Notes under the pieces: generated by a model
Told to the model about the DNA's origin: nothing
What the model saw: the letters and a program-made list of their open reading frames with translations, nothing else
The model's database searches: none
Position numbers and translations under genes: made by a program
Part shown: positions 8,576 to 16,355 of the stretch, in pieces
How the letters are laid out: each line of letters starts with the position of its first letter
Numbering within the stretch: the first letter of the stretch is position 1
Assembly (NCBI GenBank): GCA_965232255.1
Contig: OZ246962.1
Span: forward strand, 372,001-436,000
Source: Endozoicomonas sp965232255
GTDB taxonomy: Bacteria > Pseudomonadota > Gammaproteobacteria > Pseudomonadales > Endozoicomonadaceae
Direction: 5' to 3'
DNA: 64,000 bases

Positions 8576-9265
8576 TTATTGCGCAGATTCGGGCAACTGG
8601 TGGGCAAAATCACCCAGCGCCTGTTGGGTCAGCTCATTAAAACGCACCACAGCCTCATCGCCATTGTAAGCAGTCCAGCGAGCCACCAGATTCCAGCGCA
8701 ACAGGTAAATCACCACGGCTTCAAAATCAAAACGGTGGCGCACACCAAGCTCATTGAGCTTATTCCATACCGCTTCCATCACGGTTTTTTCCAGCGTCAG
8801 ATAATCTTTTTTCGCCAGGCATTCCACCACTAACGGAATCCATGGAAAGGCGTTCTGCAGACCCAGGTTTGGCAGGTTCCAGTTGCGCCGGATATAAGCA
8901 TAACGACTGCCATAACTCCACCTGGGCGTTGTCGGCGCCGGCATATCAGCAGCCTTGCGCCGCAGAGCGGCAACGATGGTGCGTACATCCAGACGCCAGG
9001 TCACCAGTTCTTTCAGGTCGGGGCTGGCAAGTTGTTGTAACAAGCGCTCGGCCAGATTGATCAGATAACTCTCTTTGACCTCCTCGCCCAGATGGCTCCA
9101 GTGCACCAGCTGTTCCACCTTGACCAGCGTGTCACGATCGGCGACAGACAACATGGACAGACGACGATCCAACTGTATCCGGGAGATTGGGGTAATCTTG
9201 CTGTTAAACAGTGAATCAATATGGGGCAGCGATGTCAGCAGGGTATAACAGGCATTTTCTGCCAT
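8576..9265 (-). CDS. V-type ATPase operon protein, DUF2764-like (possible C-like subunit)
   Basis: 229 residues from the ATG at 9265, which has a strong GAGGAG site. It begins CYTLLTSLPHID, like the DUF2764 proteins found between atpE and atpA in chlamydial, spirochaetal and Bacteroidetes V-ATPase operons. It is soluble, mostly helical and rich in Leu, Arg and Trp (RWSYGSRYAYIRRNW). No gene in the operon encodes a recognisable C subunit, so this protein is the natural candidate for the central-stalk-to-membrane connector. That role is inference from position and absence. It lies between E and A, the same local order as in Chlamydia. Confidence 0.7.
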   Translation of the reverse strand: MAENACYTLLTSLPHIDSLFNSKITPISRIQLDRRLSMLSVADRDTLVKVEQLVHWSHLGEEVKESYLINLAERLLQQLASPDLKELVTWRLDVRTIVAALRRKAADMPAPTTPRWSYGSRYAYIRRNWNLPNLGLQNAFPWIPLVVECLAKKDYLTLEKTVMEAVWNKLNELGVRHRFDFEAVVIYLLRWNLVARWTAYNGDEAVVRFNELTQQALGDFAHQLPESAQ

Positions 9266-9367
9266 TGCATTCTCCTCAGGATCAGTTGTTGATATCGAAT
9301 CAGTAACTGCTCCTTGATGTGATCGGGTGACAGGAATAAGCCTGTCACCACAGACTGACATCACAGG

Positions 9368-10048
9368 TTACTTGATAATGCCTTCGAGCAGGGCACGGAA
9401 ACGTGGCTGCAGGTACTTGAGCAGGACGGCCGCAACGGCTTCGTCAGTCAGGTCTACCTGAATGTCCTTGTCTTTTAAGCAAAACGAAATACCGCTTTGT
9501 TGTGCATTGCCTACCTTGAAGGTCACACCCTTGGTCAGCATGCTGGTGGCGCGCTTCCTGACGAATTCCAGTAGCCCTCCGGCCTGGAGCAGCTCCGGGT
9601 TATCGCGCAGTTCATCAACACCGATGACTTTTCTGGGCAGAATCACTTCGATGTTCTTCTCACCGCGCAGATTGTTCTGCCCGGCCACTTCGAGAATCAT
9701 CGCTTCGAGCAATTTGTCGTTTTCCATGGACTGGCTGACCACGGCACGAATCTGGTCGGAGAACTGGTCCAACAGGTAGTCTTTCAGCTCCAGAACGACG
9801 TTCCGTTCCGCCAGTTGCAGCGCTTCCTTGCCGGCTTTGGTGATAAAGTCTGCCTCTTCACGAGCCTTGCTGACGATGGCAGCGGCGCGTTTTTCCGCAT
9901 CGGCGATGGTAGCTGCCGCCTGTGCTTCAGCATTGGCAACGATCTTGCTGCCTTCCTGGCGGCCGGTGTCTACGCCCTGATTGCGTAGCTTCTCGATCAG
10001 CTCCTGAACACCGACGGAAATGGTTGTTTGCTTGTCTGCACTACTCAT
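9368..10048 (-). CDS. atpE: V-type ATPase peripheral-stalk subunit E
   Basis: 226 residues. The N-terminal half (about 10-100) is a long Ala/Glu/Lys-rich helix (IVANAEAQAAATIADAEKRAAAI) expected to form the coiled-coil stator. The C-terminal half is a compact alpha/beta domain that caps the head. The length and pattern are typical of subunit E. The ATG at 10048 follows AGGAT. A partner stalk subunit (G/H) is not evident in the operon; in this operon type E may pair with an undetected short protein. Confidence 0.85.
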   Translation of the reverse strand: MSSADKQTTISVGVQELIEKLRNQGVDTGRQEGSKIVANAEAQAAATIADAEKRAAAIVSKAREEADFITKAGKEALQLAERNVVLELKDYLLDQFSDQIRAVVSQSMENDKLLEAMILEVAGQNNLRGEKNIEVILPRKVIGVDELRDNPELLQAGGLLEFVRKRATSMLTKGVTFKVGNAQQSGISFCLKDKDIQVDLTDEAVAAVLLKYLQPRFRALLEGIIK

Positions 10049-10124
10049 TATCTAATCCTGTATGGCTTATGAGGCTGAAGATTGTCTCACCGCAAGGCAA
10101 CGGCCTTGCGGTGCCAGCAAATCA

Positions 10125-10574
10125 TCAGGCAGTAATGCCCTGCCCCATGACCAGGGCGAATACGAAGGCGAATACCGCAAAGCCCTCAACAATCGCCGCA
10201 GGCGCAATAGACAGACCAAACACTTCCGGCTTGTTCTTGGAAGCATTGATGGCCGCAGATACAGCCTGGCCCTGATAGATGGCGGAGTACATCAACGCAA
10301 TACCAGTCAGCAGACCAATACCGAACAGACCCGGAGAACTGGCCAGGGTCACGCCGATACCGCTGAGGGTAAACATAATAACAATGCCGTAAATAACCTG
10401 GGAGGATGGCATGGCTGAGAGGCCGATAAACTTACCGTAACCGCTTTCCACATCCAGCATCGCACCACAGGCAGCCTGCCCTGCTACCGAACAACCGATT
10501 GCCGAACCTACAGCACCCAGAGCAACCGGCGAGAACACGCCTACCCAACCCAGTGCGATAATCAGTGCTTCCAT
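10125..10574 (-). CDS. atpK: V-type ATPase membrane rotor subunit K
   Basis: 149 residues forming two helical hairpins (four membrane helices), the doubled proteolipid of the rotor ring. The essential carboxylate is E130 in APAAIVEGFAVFAF in the last helix. The equivalent place in the first hairpin is Q59 (PSSQVIYG), so each subunit has one ion site. Q101 lies 29 residues before E130, the same spacing as Q110-E139 of the Enterococcus hirae Na+ ring. With S58/Q59 this matches the polar ligands of Na+-binding rings, so Na+ transport is predicted. The ATG at 10574 has an AGAGGA site and lies 2 bp after the stop of subunit I. Confidence 0.92.
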   Translation of the reverse strand: MEALIIALGWVGVFSPVALGAVGSAIGCSVAGQAACGAMLDVESGYGKFIGLSAMPSSQVIYGIVIMFTLSGIGVTLASSPGLFGIGLLTGIALMYSAIYQGQAVSAAINASKNKPEVFGLSIAPAAIVEGFAVFAFVFALVMGQGITA

Positions 10575-10576
10575 TG

Positions 10577-12421
10577 TCAATCCTCTCGCTTACTATCTTG
10601 ATGATTAAAAGTTGATTTGGAACTAAATGCTTTAAACGGGTAGCCTTCGTCAGACAGACCCCAGTTGACAAACTCAATGACGTTCAGGCGCATGCCGTGC
10701 ACTACACCACTCATAATGGACAAGGCAAAGTTGAGTGAGTGGCCAAGCAACAGGATGAGGCCGGCAAACAGCACGCCAACTACCGGGCTGGAGTGGAGCA
10801 CATTCGATGCCAGTGAGTTAAAGGTCAGGGCCAGCGATGCGCCGGATAATCCCAGGGCAAACAGACGCATATAGCTAAGTACATCGCCGAATGCGCCAGT
10901 GATTCCGTAGAGTGCCTTCAGGCCATCGAGTATGCGCAGTAACAGGTCCCTGACTGATTTCACGACGCGTTCACTGGAGAACAGGAACACCAGCACGGCA
11001 CCGATGATCATCAGCCCGGGTCCGATCACACTGGCAAACACCGCCGGCAGAGTATTGGTCATACCCAGCCACAGGAACAGACCACCGCACATCATCCCGG
11101 CCCAACCCAGGGGTGCCAGAGCCATGGTGGAATGACGATGCACTACCGCCTTCATCACGTTGGCAATGATCAGGTGTCCCACCCCGATCACCACTGACAG
11201 TTTCATCATGGCGGTGTAGTCATTCAGGTCGATTACTGCCAATTTGCCCAGGAACGAGCCAGCCGATAGTTCAATCCCAAAGTAACTGCCAATCAGTATG
11301 CCCCAGACCACACCCATACCGGCCATAAAATAGCCCATATTCATCAGGCGACGACCGGCATCGCTGTGCTTCAGCTTGCCCCTGAACAGGAAGATGATCG
11401 GGAAGCAAAGCAGGCTGTACATGGCATCACTCATGATCATCGCAAAGAACAGCGAGAATGAGTAAAACACCACATCGCCCGGGTCCCAGGCGCGATAGTT
11501 GGGCGTCTGGAAGAAGCCAAAAGCTTCAGCGCCACCACCAGTAGAAGGCGGATTTTCCAACAATGTTGGTGGATTGTCCTCTGCGGTTGGCTCTTCAAAG
11601 ATGGCAGCCACGCCGTGGGCTACGGTAAATTCCTCAACACGCGCCTGCTCATTTACCGGCACCCAGCCCTGTACCAGAAAGAAGTCATCTTCGTTCAGTG
11701 TGCCGGTGGTCGCCTGTTGCAGTTCGGCGCTGTCAGTGCGTGCTGCCAGCACCTGATCAAGCAGGTAACTCCAGCGAGTCAGTGCTTCACGTTCAGCCAG
11801 CAGCTCTTCGATGGCGTCTTCTGCTTCATCGAGCATATCTTCCAGGCGAGACAAGGGAATCTTGCCCACATGAGAGCGCTCTACTGGCAGCAGACCGTCT
11901 TCCGGCTCCTTGGCAGAGATAACGATAACGTAGCTGTCTTTCTGGTTTTGATGAATCAGCTCCCAGGGCAAGTCATACTGTTGCAGGGACTGGCTCATGG
12001 TCGTCAGTTCAGCGTTGGGCAGTACATAGAACCAGAACCGCTGGCCATTAAGCTCAGACAACGGTGGAAAGACAAACTCCCCCCAAGGGCACACATCGCG
12101 AATACGTTCCTGCAACTTGTCGCGGATATCGGACTGTTCACGGAACTTCGACTTGTTCTGCAAAATCATATTAACAATGTCGTCTACACGTATCCGATCG
12201 CGCTGCTCGCGAAAGTTACGTACCTGCCGACGTTGCCTGGGACTGCGCTCCAGCCACGCTTTGGCCGCACAAGCCTCAGCTTGCGGTACTGGCACACCTA
12301 ACGGTTTGTCGGTCAACGGAATCAGGTGCATGCAGCCAAGCGACTGCAGCCCTTCGAGGATACTGTGTTTCTCCCGCTCCGGCCCGTACAGGGTAATTTT
12401 CTTTAGTCGTTCAATCGCCAT
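10577..12421 (-). CDS. atpI: V-type ATPase membrane stator subunit I
   Basis: 614 residues. The N-terminal half (about 1-310) is soluble and helical with coiled-coil stretches (EAEDAIEELLAEREALTRW). The C-terminal half has seven to eight membrane helices, starting near DVVFYSFSLFFAMIMSDAMYS and including the conserved GLSGASLALTFNSLA and LGHSLNFALSIMSGVVHGMRL segments. The latter includes the arginine that faces the rotor. It anchors the peripheral stalks and forms the ion half-channels with subunit K. The start follows 16 bp after the D gene stop. Confidence 0.94.
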   Translation of the reverse strand: MAIERLKKITLYGPEREKHSILEGLQSLGCMHLIPLTDKPLGVPVPQAEACAAKAWLERSPRQRRQVRNFREQRDRIRVDDIVNMILQNKSKFREQSDIRDKLQERIRDVCPWGEFVFPPLSELNGQRFWFYVLPNAELTTMSQSLQQYDLPWELIHQNQKDSYVIVISAKEPEDGLLPVERSHVGKIPLSRLEDMLDEAEDAIEELLAEREALTRWSYLLDQVLAARTDSAELQQATTGTLNEDDFFLVQGWVPVNEQARVEEFTVAHGVAAIFEEPTAEDNPPTLLENPPSTGGGAEAFGFFQTPNYRAWDPGDVVFYSFSLFFAMIMSDAMYSLLCFPIIFLFRGKLKHSDAGRRLMNMGYFMAGMGVVWGILIGSYFGIELSAGSFLGKLAVIDLNDYTAMMKLSVVIGVGHLIIANVMKAVVHRHSTMALAPLGWAGMMCGGLFLWLGMTNTLPAVFASVIGPGLMIIGAVLVFLFSSERVVKSVRDLLLRILDGLKALYGITGAFGDVLSYMRLFALGLSGASLALTFNSLASNVLHSSPVVGVLFAGLILLLGHSLNFALSIMSGVVHGMRLNVIEFVNWGLSDEGYPFKAFSSKSTFNHQDSKRED

Positions 12422-12437
12422 AATCTATATTCGCAGC

Positions 12438-13064
12438 CTAACCTGCCTGCGAATGACCTCCCTTGGCTTCCTGGGCCAGAACCTTACCCTTGGAGAGCTT
12501 GGCGTTCATCACGCTGGCACGGTCCTGGTCCGACATATAGACTTGGATTTTCTGGATATTCTTGCGGGTCCTGGGAATCAGTACCTTGGAGAACAGGTTG
12601 ACACGCTGGGATGTCGTGCGCGTCGCCTTATCCAGCCTCTTGTATCGCAACTGGCGCACCTGCAGTTCGATCTGCAGACGTACCATTTTTTGCAACAGCA
12701 CCACCAGGTAATCCACCCAGGGGGGTTTTGCCAGGTCACTGTAGGGTGTCAGCGCAATCTCTATGTGCTCAACCAATGGCACCGATGTACCGACGATATT
12801 TTCGTTCGTCAGGCGCACATCGGTTACTCGTACCAGGTTATCCACCGGCACATCCTGACGCGCCAGCATGGGCAATTGCTGGTGCACCAGCTGCTGCACA
12901 TCAGCCATCTCGGTACGAGTCTGTGCCAACGCCCCCTCCGCCTTCTTACGTTCTATCATCAGCTGCTGACGCTTAAGCTCCAGCGCCGGCAGGTAGCGGG
13001 TATAGGTTTTTAGATTACGCTTCTCTTTATTTAACGAGCTTTTGTTGAGAGCTACCTTGGCCAT
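12438..13064 (-). CDS. atpD: V-type ATPase central-stalk subunit D
   Basis: 208 residues, typical for subunit D (the gamma-like shaft). It begins MAKVALNKSSLNKEKRNLKTY, and both ends are long helices expected to form the rotating coiled coil (LELKRQQLMIERKKAEGAL at the N-terminus, LIPRTRKNIQKIQVYMSDQD near the C-terminus). It starts 5 bp after the B gene stop. No separate F subunit gene was found. Confidence 0.93.
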   Translation of the reverse strand: MAKVALNKSSLNKEKRNLKTYTRYLPALELKRQQLMIERKKAEGALAQTRTEMADVQQLVHQQLPMLARQDVPVDNLVRVTDVRLTNENIVGTSVPLVEHIEIALTPYSDLAKPPWVDYLVVLLQKMVRLQIELQVRQLRYKRLDKATRTTSQRVNLFSKVLIPRTRKNIQKIQVYMSDQDRASVMNAKLSKGKVLAQEAKGGHSQAG

Positions 13065-13069
13065 AGTGG

Positions 13070-14458
13070 TTACGCCTCAGCTGCTGATACTTCCTCGACG
13101 CGCCCGGTTTCACTGAGCTGCTCGGGATTTGGCCAGTATTTTTCCAGCAGGCTCTGCTTGATCAGGGTTTCCTGTGGCGTAAAGCATTCGGCCATGGTCT
13201 CCCAACACGTATCCAGCGCCTGTTCCAGTGGCATAACGATATCCAGCGCCATAAAGCGCTGCTTGAACAGCTTACCGAACTTGATGGTTTGCAGATCGTA
13301 ACTGGATAACTCAAAAGCCATTGCCTGCTTCTGGGCGGCATTCACCGAGTCGGAATAGAAACGAATCATGGTGTTCATGACGGCCGGATGATCTTCACGC
13401 GTCTCTTTGCCTTGCACCAACTGCTTCAGACGGGAAAGTGAGCCAAACGGGTCCAGATGGCCTTCGTGCAGATAGAACTGACCTTCGGTAATGTAACCGG
13501 TGTTATCCGGCACCGGGTGGGTTACATCGTTACCGGGCATAGTGGTTGCTGCCAGAATGGTCACAGAACCGGCACCTCTGTAGTCAGAAGCCCTTTCGTA
13601 ACGACGCGCCAGCTGGGAGTACAGGTCCCCCATGTAACCCCGGTTGGCCGGAATTTTGTCCATGGCAACACCGACCTCTTTCATGGCATCGGCATAGGCG
13701 GTCATGTCAGTAAGCAGTACCAGTACTTTCTTGGACTCTTCTACGGCGAAGTGTTCAGCCACCGCTAGCGCCAAATCAGGCGTCAATAGTCGTTCAACCG
13801 TCGGGTCGGACGCCAGGTTAGTGTACATGACCGTCCGGGCAGATACGCCAGCATCTTCGAAGGTAGTGCGAAAAAAGTAATAGTCGTCGAAAATCAGGCC
13901 CATCCCGGCGAATACCACCACATCAGCTTCGGCCTCAATGGCGATACGGGCAAGAAAGCGGTTATACGGTTCACCGGCTATGGAGAAGATGGGAATTTTC
14001 TGGGATTCCACCAACGTGTTGAACACGTCGATCATTGGTATGTTGGTACGCACCATGCGTGAAGCGAGTACACGACGCACGGGGTTTACCGAAGGTCCGT
14101 CGATCTCCACTTTCGGGTCCTGATCCAGGGTCGGCCCACCGTCAATGGGATCGCCAACACCATTAAAGATCCGTCCGAGAATGTTCGGCGAATACGTGGT
14201 TTTCATTGGCTGGCCCACGAAGCAAACCGAGGCGCCGGTAGACAGCCCCTTGGTGCCGGTAAAGACCTGTAACGAGACTACTTCGTGGTCGATCCGGATG
14301 ATCTGCGCCATGGAATAGGTCTGTCCATTCTGCTCAATCAGCGCCAGGTCCCCGTAGGTAGCCCGGACGCTACTCTCAGCCAGGTTGGGTACGTGCACGC
14401 GAATGAGGTCACCAACGATGCTGAGAATATTGGTGTATCGCAATAGGCTCTGGGGCAT
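13070..14458 (-). CDS. atpB: V-type ATPase regulatory subunit B
   Basis: 462 residues from the ATG at 14458, preceded by AGAGGAG. This is the non-catalytic partner of A: the P-loop position reads FSIAGEPYNRFLARIA, with no GKT, as expected. Conserved family segments include GRIFNGVGDPIDGGP, LVLLTDMTAYADAM, PANRGYMGDLYSQLARRYERA and GSVTILAATTMPGNDVTHPVPDNTGYITEGQ. A longer reading from 14557 lacks family similarity. It is the first gene of the operon, with a plausible promoter about 60-85 bp upstream. Confidence 0.96.
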   Translation of the reverse strand: MPQSLLRYTNILSIVGDLIRVHVPNLAESSVRATYGDLALIEQNGQTYSMAQIIRIDHEVVSLQVFTGTKGLSTGASVCFVGQPMKTTYSPNILGRIFNGVGDPIDGGPTLDQDPKVEIDGPSVNPVRRVLASRMVRTNIPMIDVFNTLVESQKIPIFSIAGEPYNRFLARIAIEAEADVVVFAGMGLIFDDYYFFRTTFEDAGVSARTVMYTNLASDPTVERLLTPDLALAVAEHFAVEESKKVLVLLTDMTAYADAMKEVGVAMDKIPANRGYMGDLYSQLARRYERASDYRGAGSVTILAATTMPGNDVTHPVPDNTGYITEGQFYLHEGHLDPFGSLSRLKQLVQGKETREDHPAVMNTMIRFYSDSVNAAQKQAMAFELSSYDLQTIKFGKLFKQRFMALDIVMPLEQALDTCWETMAECFTPQETLIKQSLLEKYWPNPEQLSETGRVEEVSAAEA

Positions 14459-14515
14459 TACTGCTCCTCTATACTGCTGGGAAAGTGAAAAAGAGAGTGC
14501 ATCATGAGCTGGGCA

Positions 14516-14544
14516 ATTCACCAGTTTAACCAATGAACTGTCAA
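14516..14544 (-). promoter_or_regulatory. Candidate promoter of the V-ATPase operon
   Basis: A perfect minus-strand -35 box TTGACA (14544-14539) is followed after 17 bp by GTGAAT (14521-14516), a weak -10. Transcription would start about 50 nt before the B-subunit ATG. The support is the exact -35 and the spacing only. Confidence 0.45.
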
Positions 14545-14894
14545 GCGATAAAATCAAGCAGTTTCATTTGTCGGGCCTTTTCAAGCACACAAACTACCCA
14601 CAGCTTATCCACAAAAAACACAAAACAAGTCGGCTGCCGTCTATCTAAACCGACGAATATCAGCACAGTGACTGGTTAAAGCGCTGGCGTGTTCCCTTGT
14701 ACAACGACAGACTGACTTCCCGATCAGAGCGGTGCCAAGGCAACGACTATAAATCACTTACATAAAAGTAGACAATTCCACGGTTTTCGCAGACTTCTAC
14801 CTGAGCAGCAGGTCAGCATAACGCCTGCTACCGCAACGTTCTACCATAAGACGACAAACGTTGTTAAATTTAAGACGGTTTCAATACCGGTTGC
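14545..14894. other. Intergenic stretch upstream of the V-ATPase operon
   Basis: No gene, RNA or convincing argF terminator is visible. It contains a DnaA-box-like TTATCCACA (about 14600-14608). A single copy is expected now and then by chance. Confidence 0.4.
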
Positions 14895-15923
14895 TTACAC
14901 AGCATCACTGCCCAACGTCGCCACCATCACAGCCTTGATGGTGTGCAAACGGTTTTCTGCCTGGTCAAAAACAATGGATGCCGCCGATTCAAACACATCC
15001 TCAGTCACTTCCAGGCCATTCATGGCAAACCTGTTAACCACTTCCCTGCCGACTTGCGTATCAGCATTGTGCAAGGCAGGCAAACAGTGCAGAAAACGGA
15101 CACGGGGATTACCCGTTTTTTCCAGTACCGATGCATTGACCTGAAAGGGCGTCATCATTTTTACCCTATCGTCCCAGGCTGACATGGGTTCACCCATGGA
15201 GACCCAGACATCGGTGTATAGAAAATCGCAACCCGCCACGGCTTTATCAACACACTCGGTTATCGTGATCTGCGCGCCACTGCTCAGGGCAATTTCCCGA
15301 CATTGTGCTACCAGGGCTGCATTGGGCGAGAACGCGGCAGGTGCGGCAATGCGAAAATCCAACCCCATTTTGGCCGCGCCCACCAGCAGCGAATTGGCCA
15401 CATTATTACGTCCGTCGCCGAGATAACAGAGTTTTATTTCGTTCAGCAAACGACTATCGCCGTATTCCAGCATGGTAAGAAAATCCGCCAGCACCTGGGT
15501 TGGGTGCCAGTCATCGGTCAGACCATTCCATACTGGCACGCCGGCATAAGCTGCCAACTGTTCGATATGCTGGTGTTGATGACCACGAAACTCAATTCCG
15601 TCGTACATCCGCCCAAGCACTCGGGCGGTATCCTTGATCGTCTCTTTGATGCCCATCTGCGAGCCTGCGCCAAGGCAGCTGACCCGTGCGCCCTGGTCAA
15701 AACAGGCCACTTCAAAGGCGCAGCGCGTGCGAGTTGAAGCCTTGGCAAACAACAGGGCAATGTGGCGCCCCTGCAATAACGGTTGTTCCTTGCCAGCTTT
15801 CTTCGCCGCCTTAAGCTGCGCGGCCAGCTCCAGCAGACAGGCAATCTCCCGGGGCGAAAAGTCCAGCAGCCTGAGAAAGTGACGGTGTTGCAAGGTCACG
15901 TCTGCCTGCGTCAAAACAGCCAT
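14895..15923 (-). CDS. argF: Ornithine carbamoyltransferase
   Basis: 342 residues. Makes citrulline from ornithine and carbamoyl phosphate (or the reverse in arginine catabolism). The carbamoyl-phosphate loop S63-T-R-T-R67 is intact, as are the following FEVACFDQGARV, the GVPVWNGLTDDWHPTQ segment, YTDVWVSMGEP and the HCLP motif near the C-terminus. It ends with EVFESAASIVFDQAENR and HTIKAVMVATL, almost as in E. coli ArgF. No other arc or arg gene is adjacent, so anabolic ArgF and catabolic ArcB cannot be separated by context. Its neighbour is an arginine-decarboxylase system. Confidence 0.93.
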   Translation of the reverse strand: MAVLTQADVTLQHRHFLRLLDFSPREIACLLELAAQLKAAKKAGKEQPLLQGRHIALLFAKASTRTRCAFEVACFDQGARVSCLGAGSQMGIKETIKDTARVLGRMYDGIEFRGHQHQHIEQLAAYAGVPVWNGLTDDWHPTQVLADFLTMLEYGDSRLLNEIKLCYLGDGRNNVANSLLVGAAKMGLDFRIAAPAAFSPNAALVAQCREIALSSGAQITITECVDKAVAGCDFLYTDVWVSMGEPMSAWDDRVKMMTPFQVNASVLEKTGNPRVRFLHCLPALHNADTQVGREVVNRFAMNGLEVTEDVFESAASIVFDQAENRLHTIKAVMVATLGSDAV

Positions 15924-16355
15924 ACGGCGCTCCGGGTCATTTGTCTGCTCTGTCGCCCAATCCGGTAATACAACTGCTATTGACCGAATCAGGAGCCGTT
16001 ATCTGCTTACTTCTTACGCTACCAGGCAATCAGAGTAGACCGGTCAGTAGACTAGCGCCGGATGATACCAAAGGCATTACGTACAAACACCAACTCTATT
16101 ATCAATTTTCGCAATAAAAGAAACTTACCAGAGTCATAAAGTCATTGTCGTGACTGCCCTGATAGACAGAATAAGCTCCATATCAGGCTCCGGTGTGCAG
16201 GTGACAGCTGACGCCTTTTCTCCGCTATTTTTGGCGCAATTTATCGTCAAAGACTATTCTTCTGCGTGAATAACGTTTTTCTCCCGTGCTCGTCCGCGAC
16301 TTCGCCTTTTTCAGCGCACTGTTTTTTCCGTCACTCAATTCATCGGGTATTGATT
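15924..16355. other. Divergent promoter region between argF and the arginine decarboxylase gene
   Basis: This 432-bp spacer must hold the promoters of both divergent genes. I see no convincing ARG box, riboswitch or hairpin. A reading frame from a GTG at 16266 joins the decarboxylase but adds 30 residues with no family similarity. Confidence 0.4.

Noticed and set aside
14600..14608. DnaA-box-like TTATCCACA near argF as a replication origin
   Set aside because: It is a single box without a cluster, AT-rich unwinding element or dnaA/dnaN neighbours.
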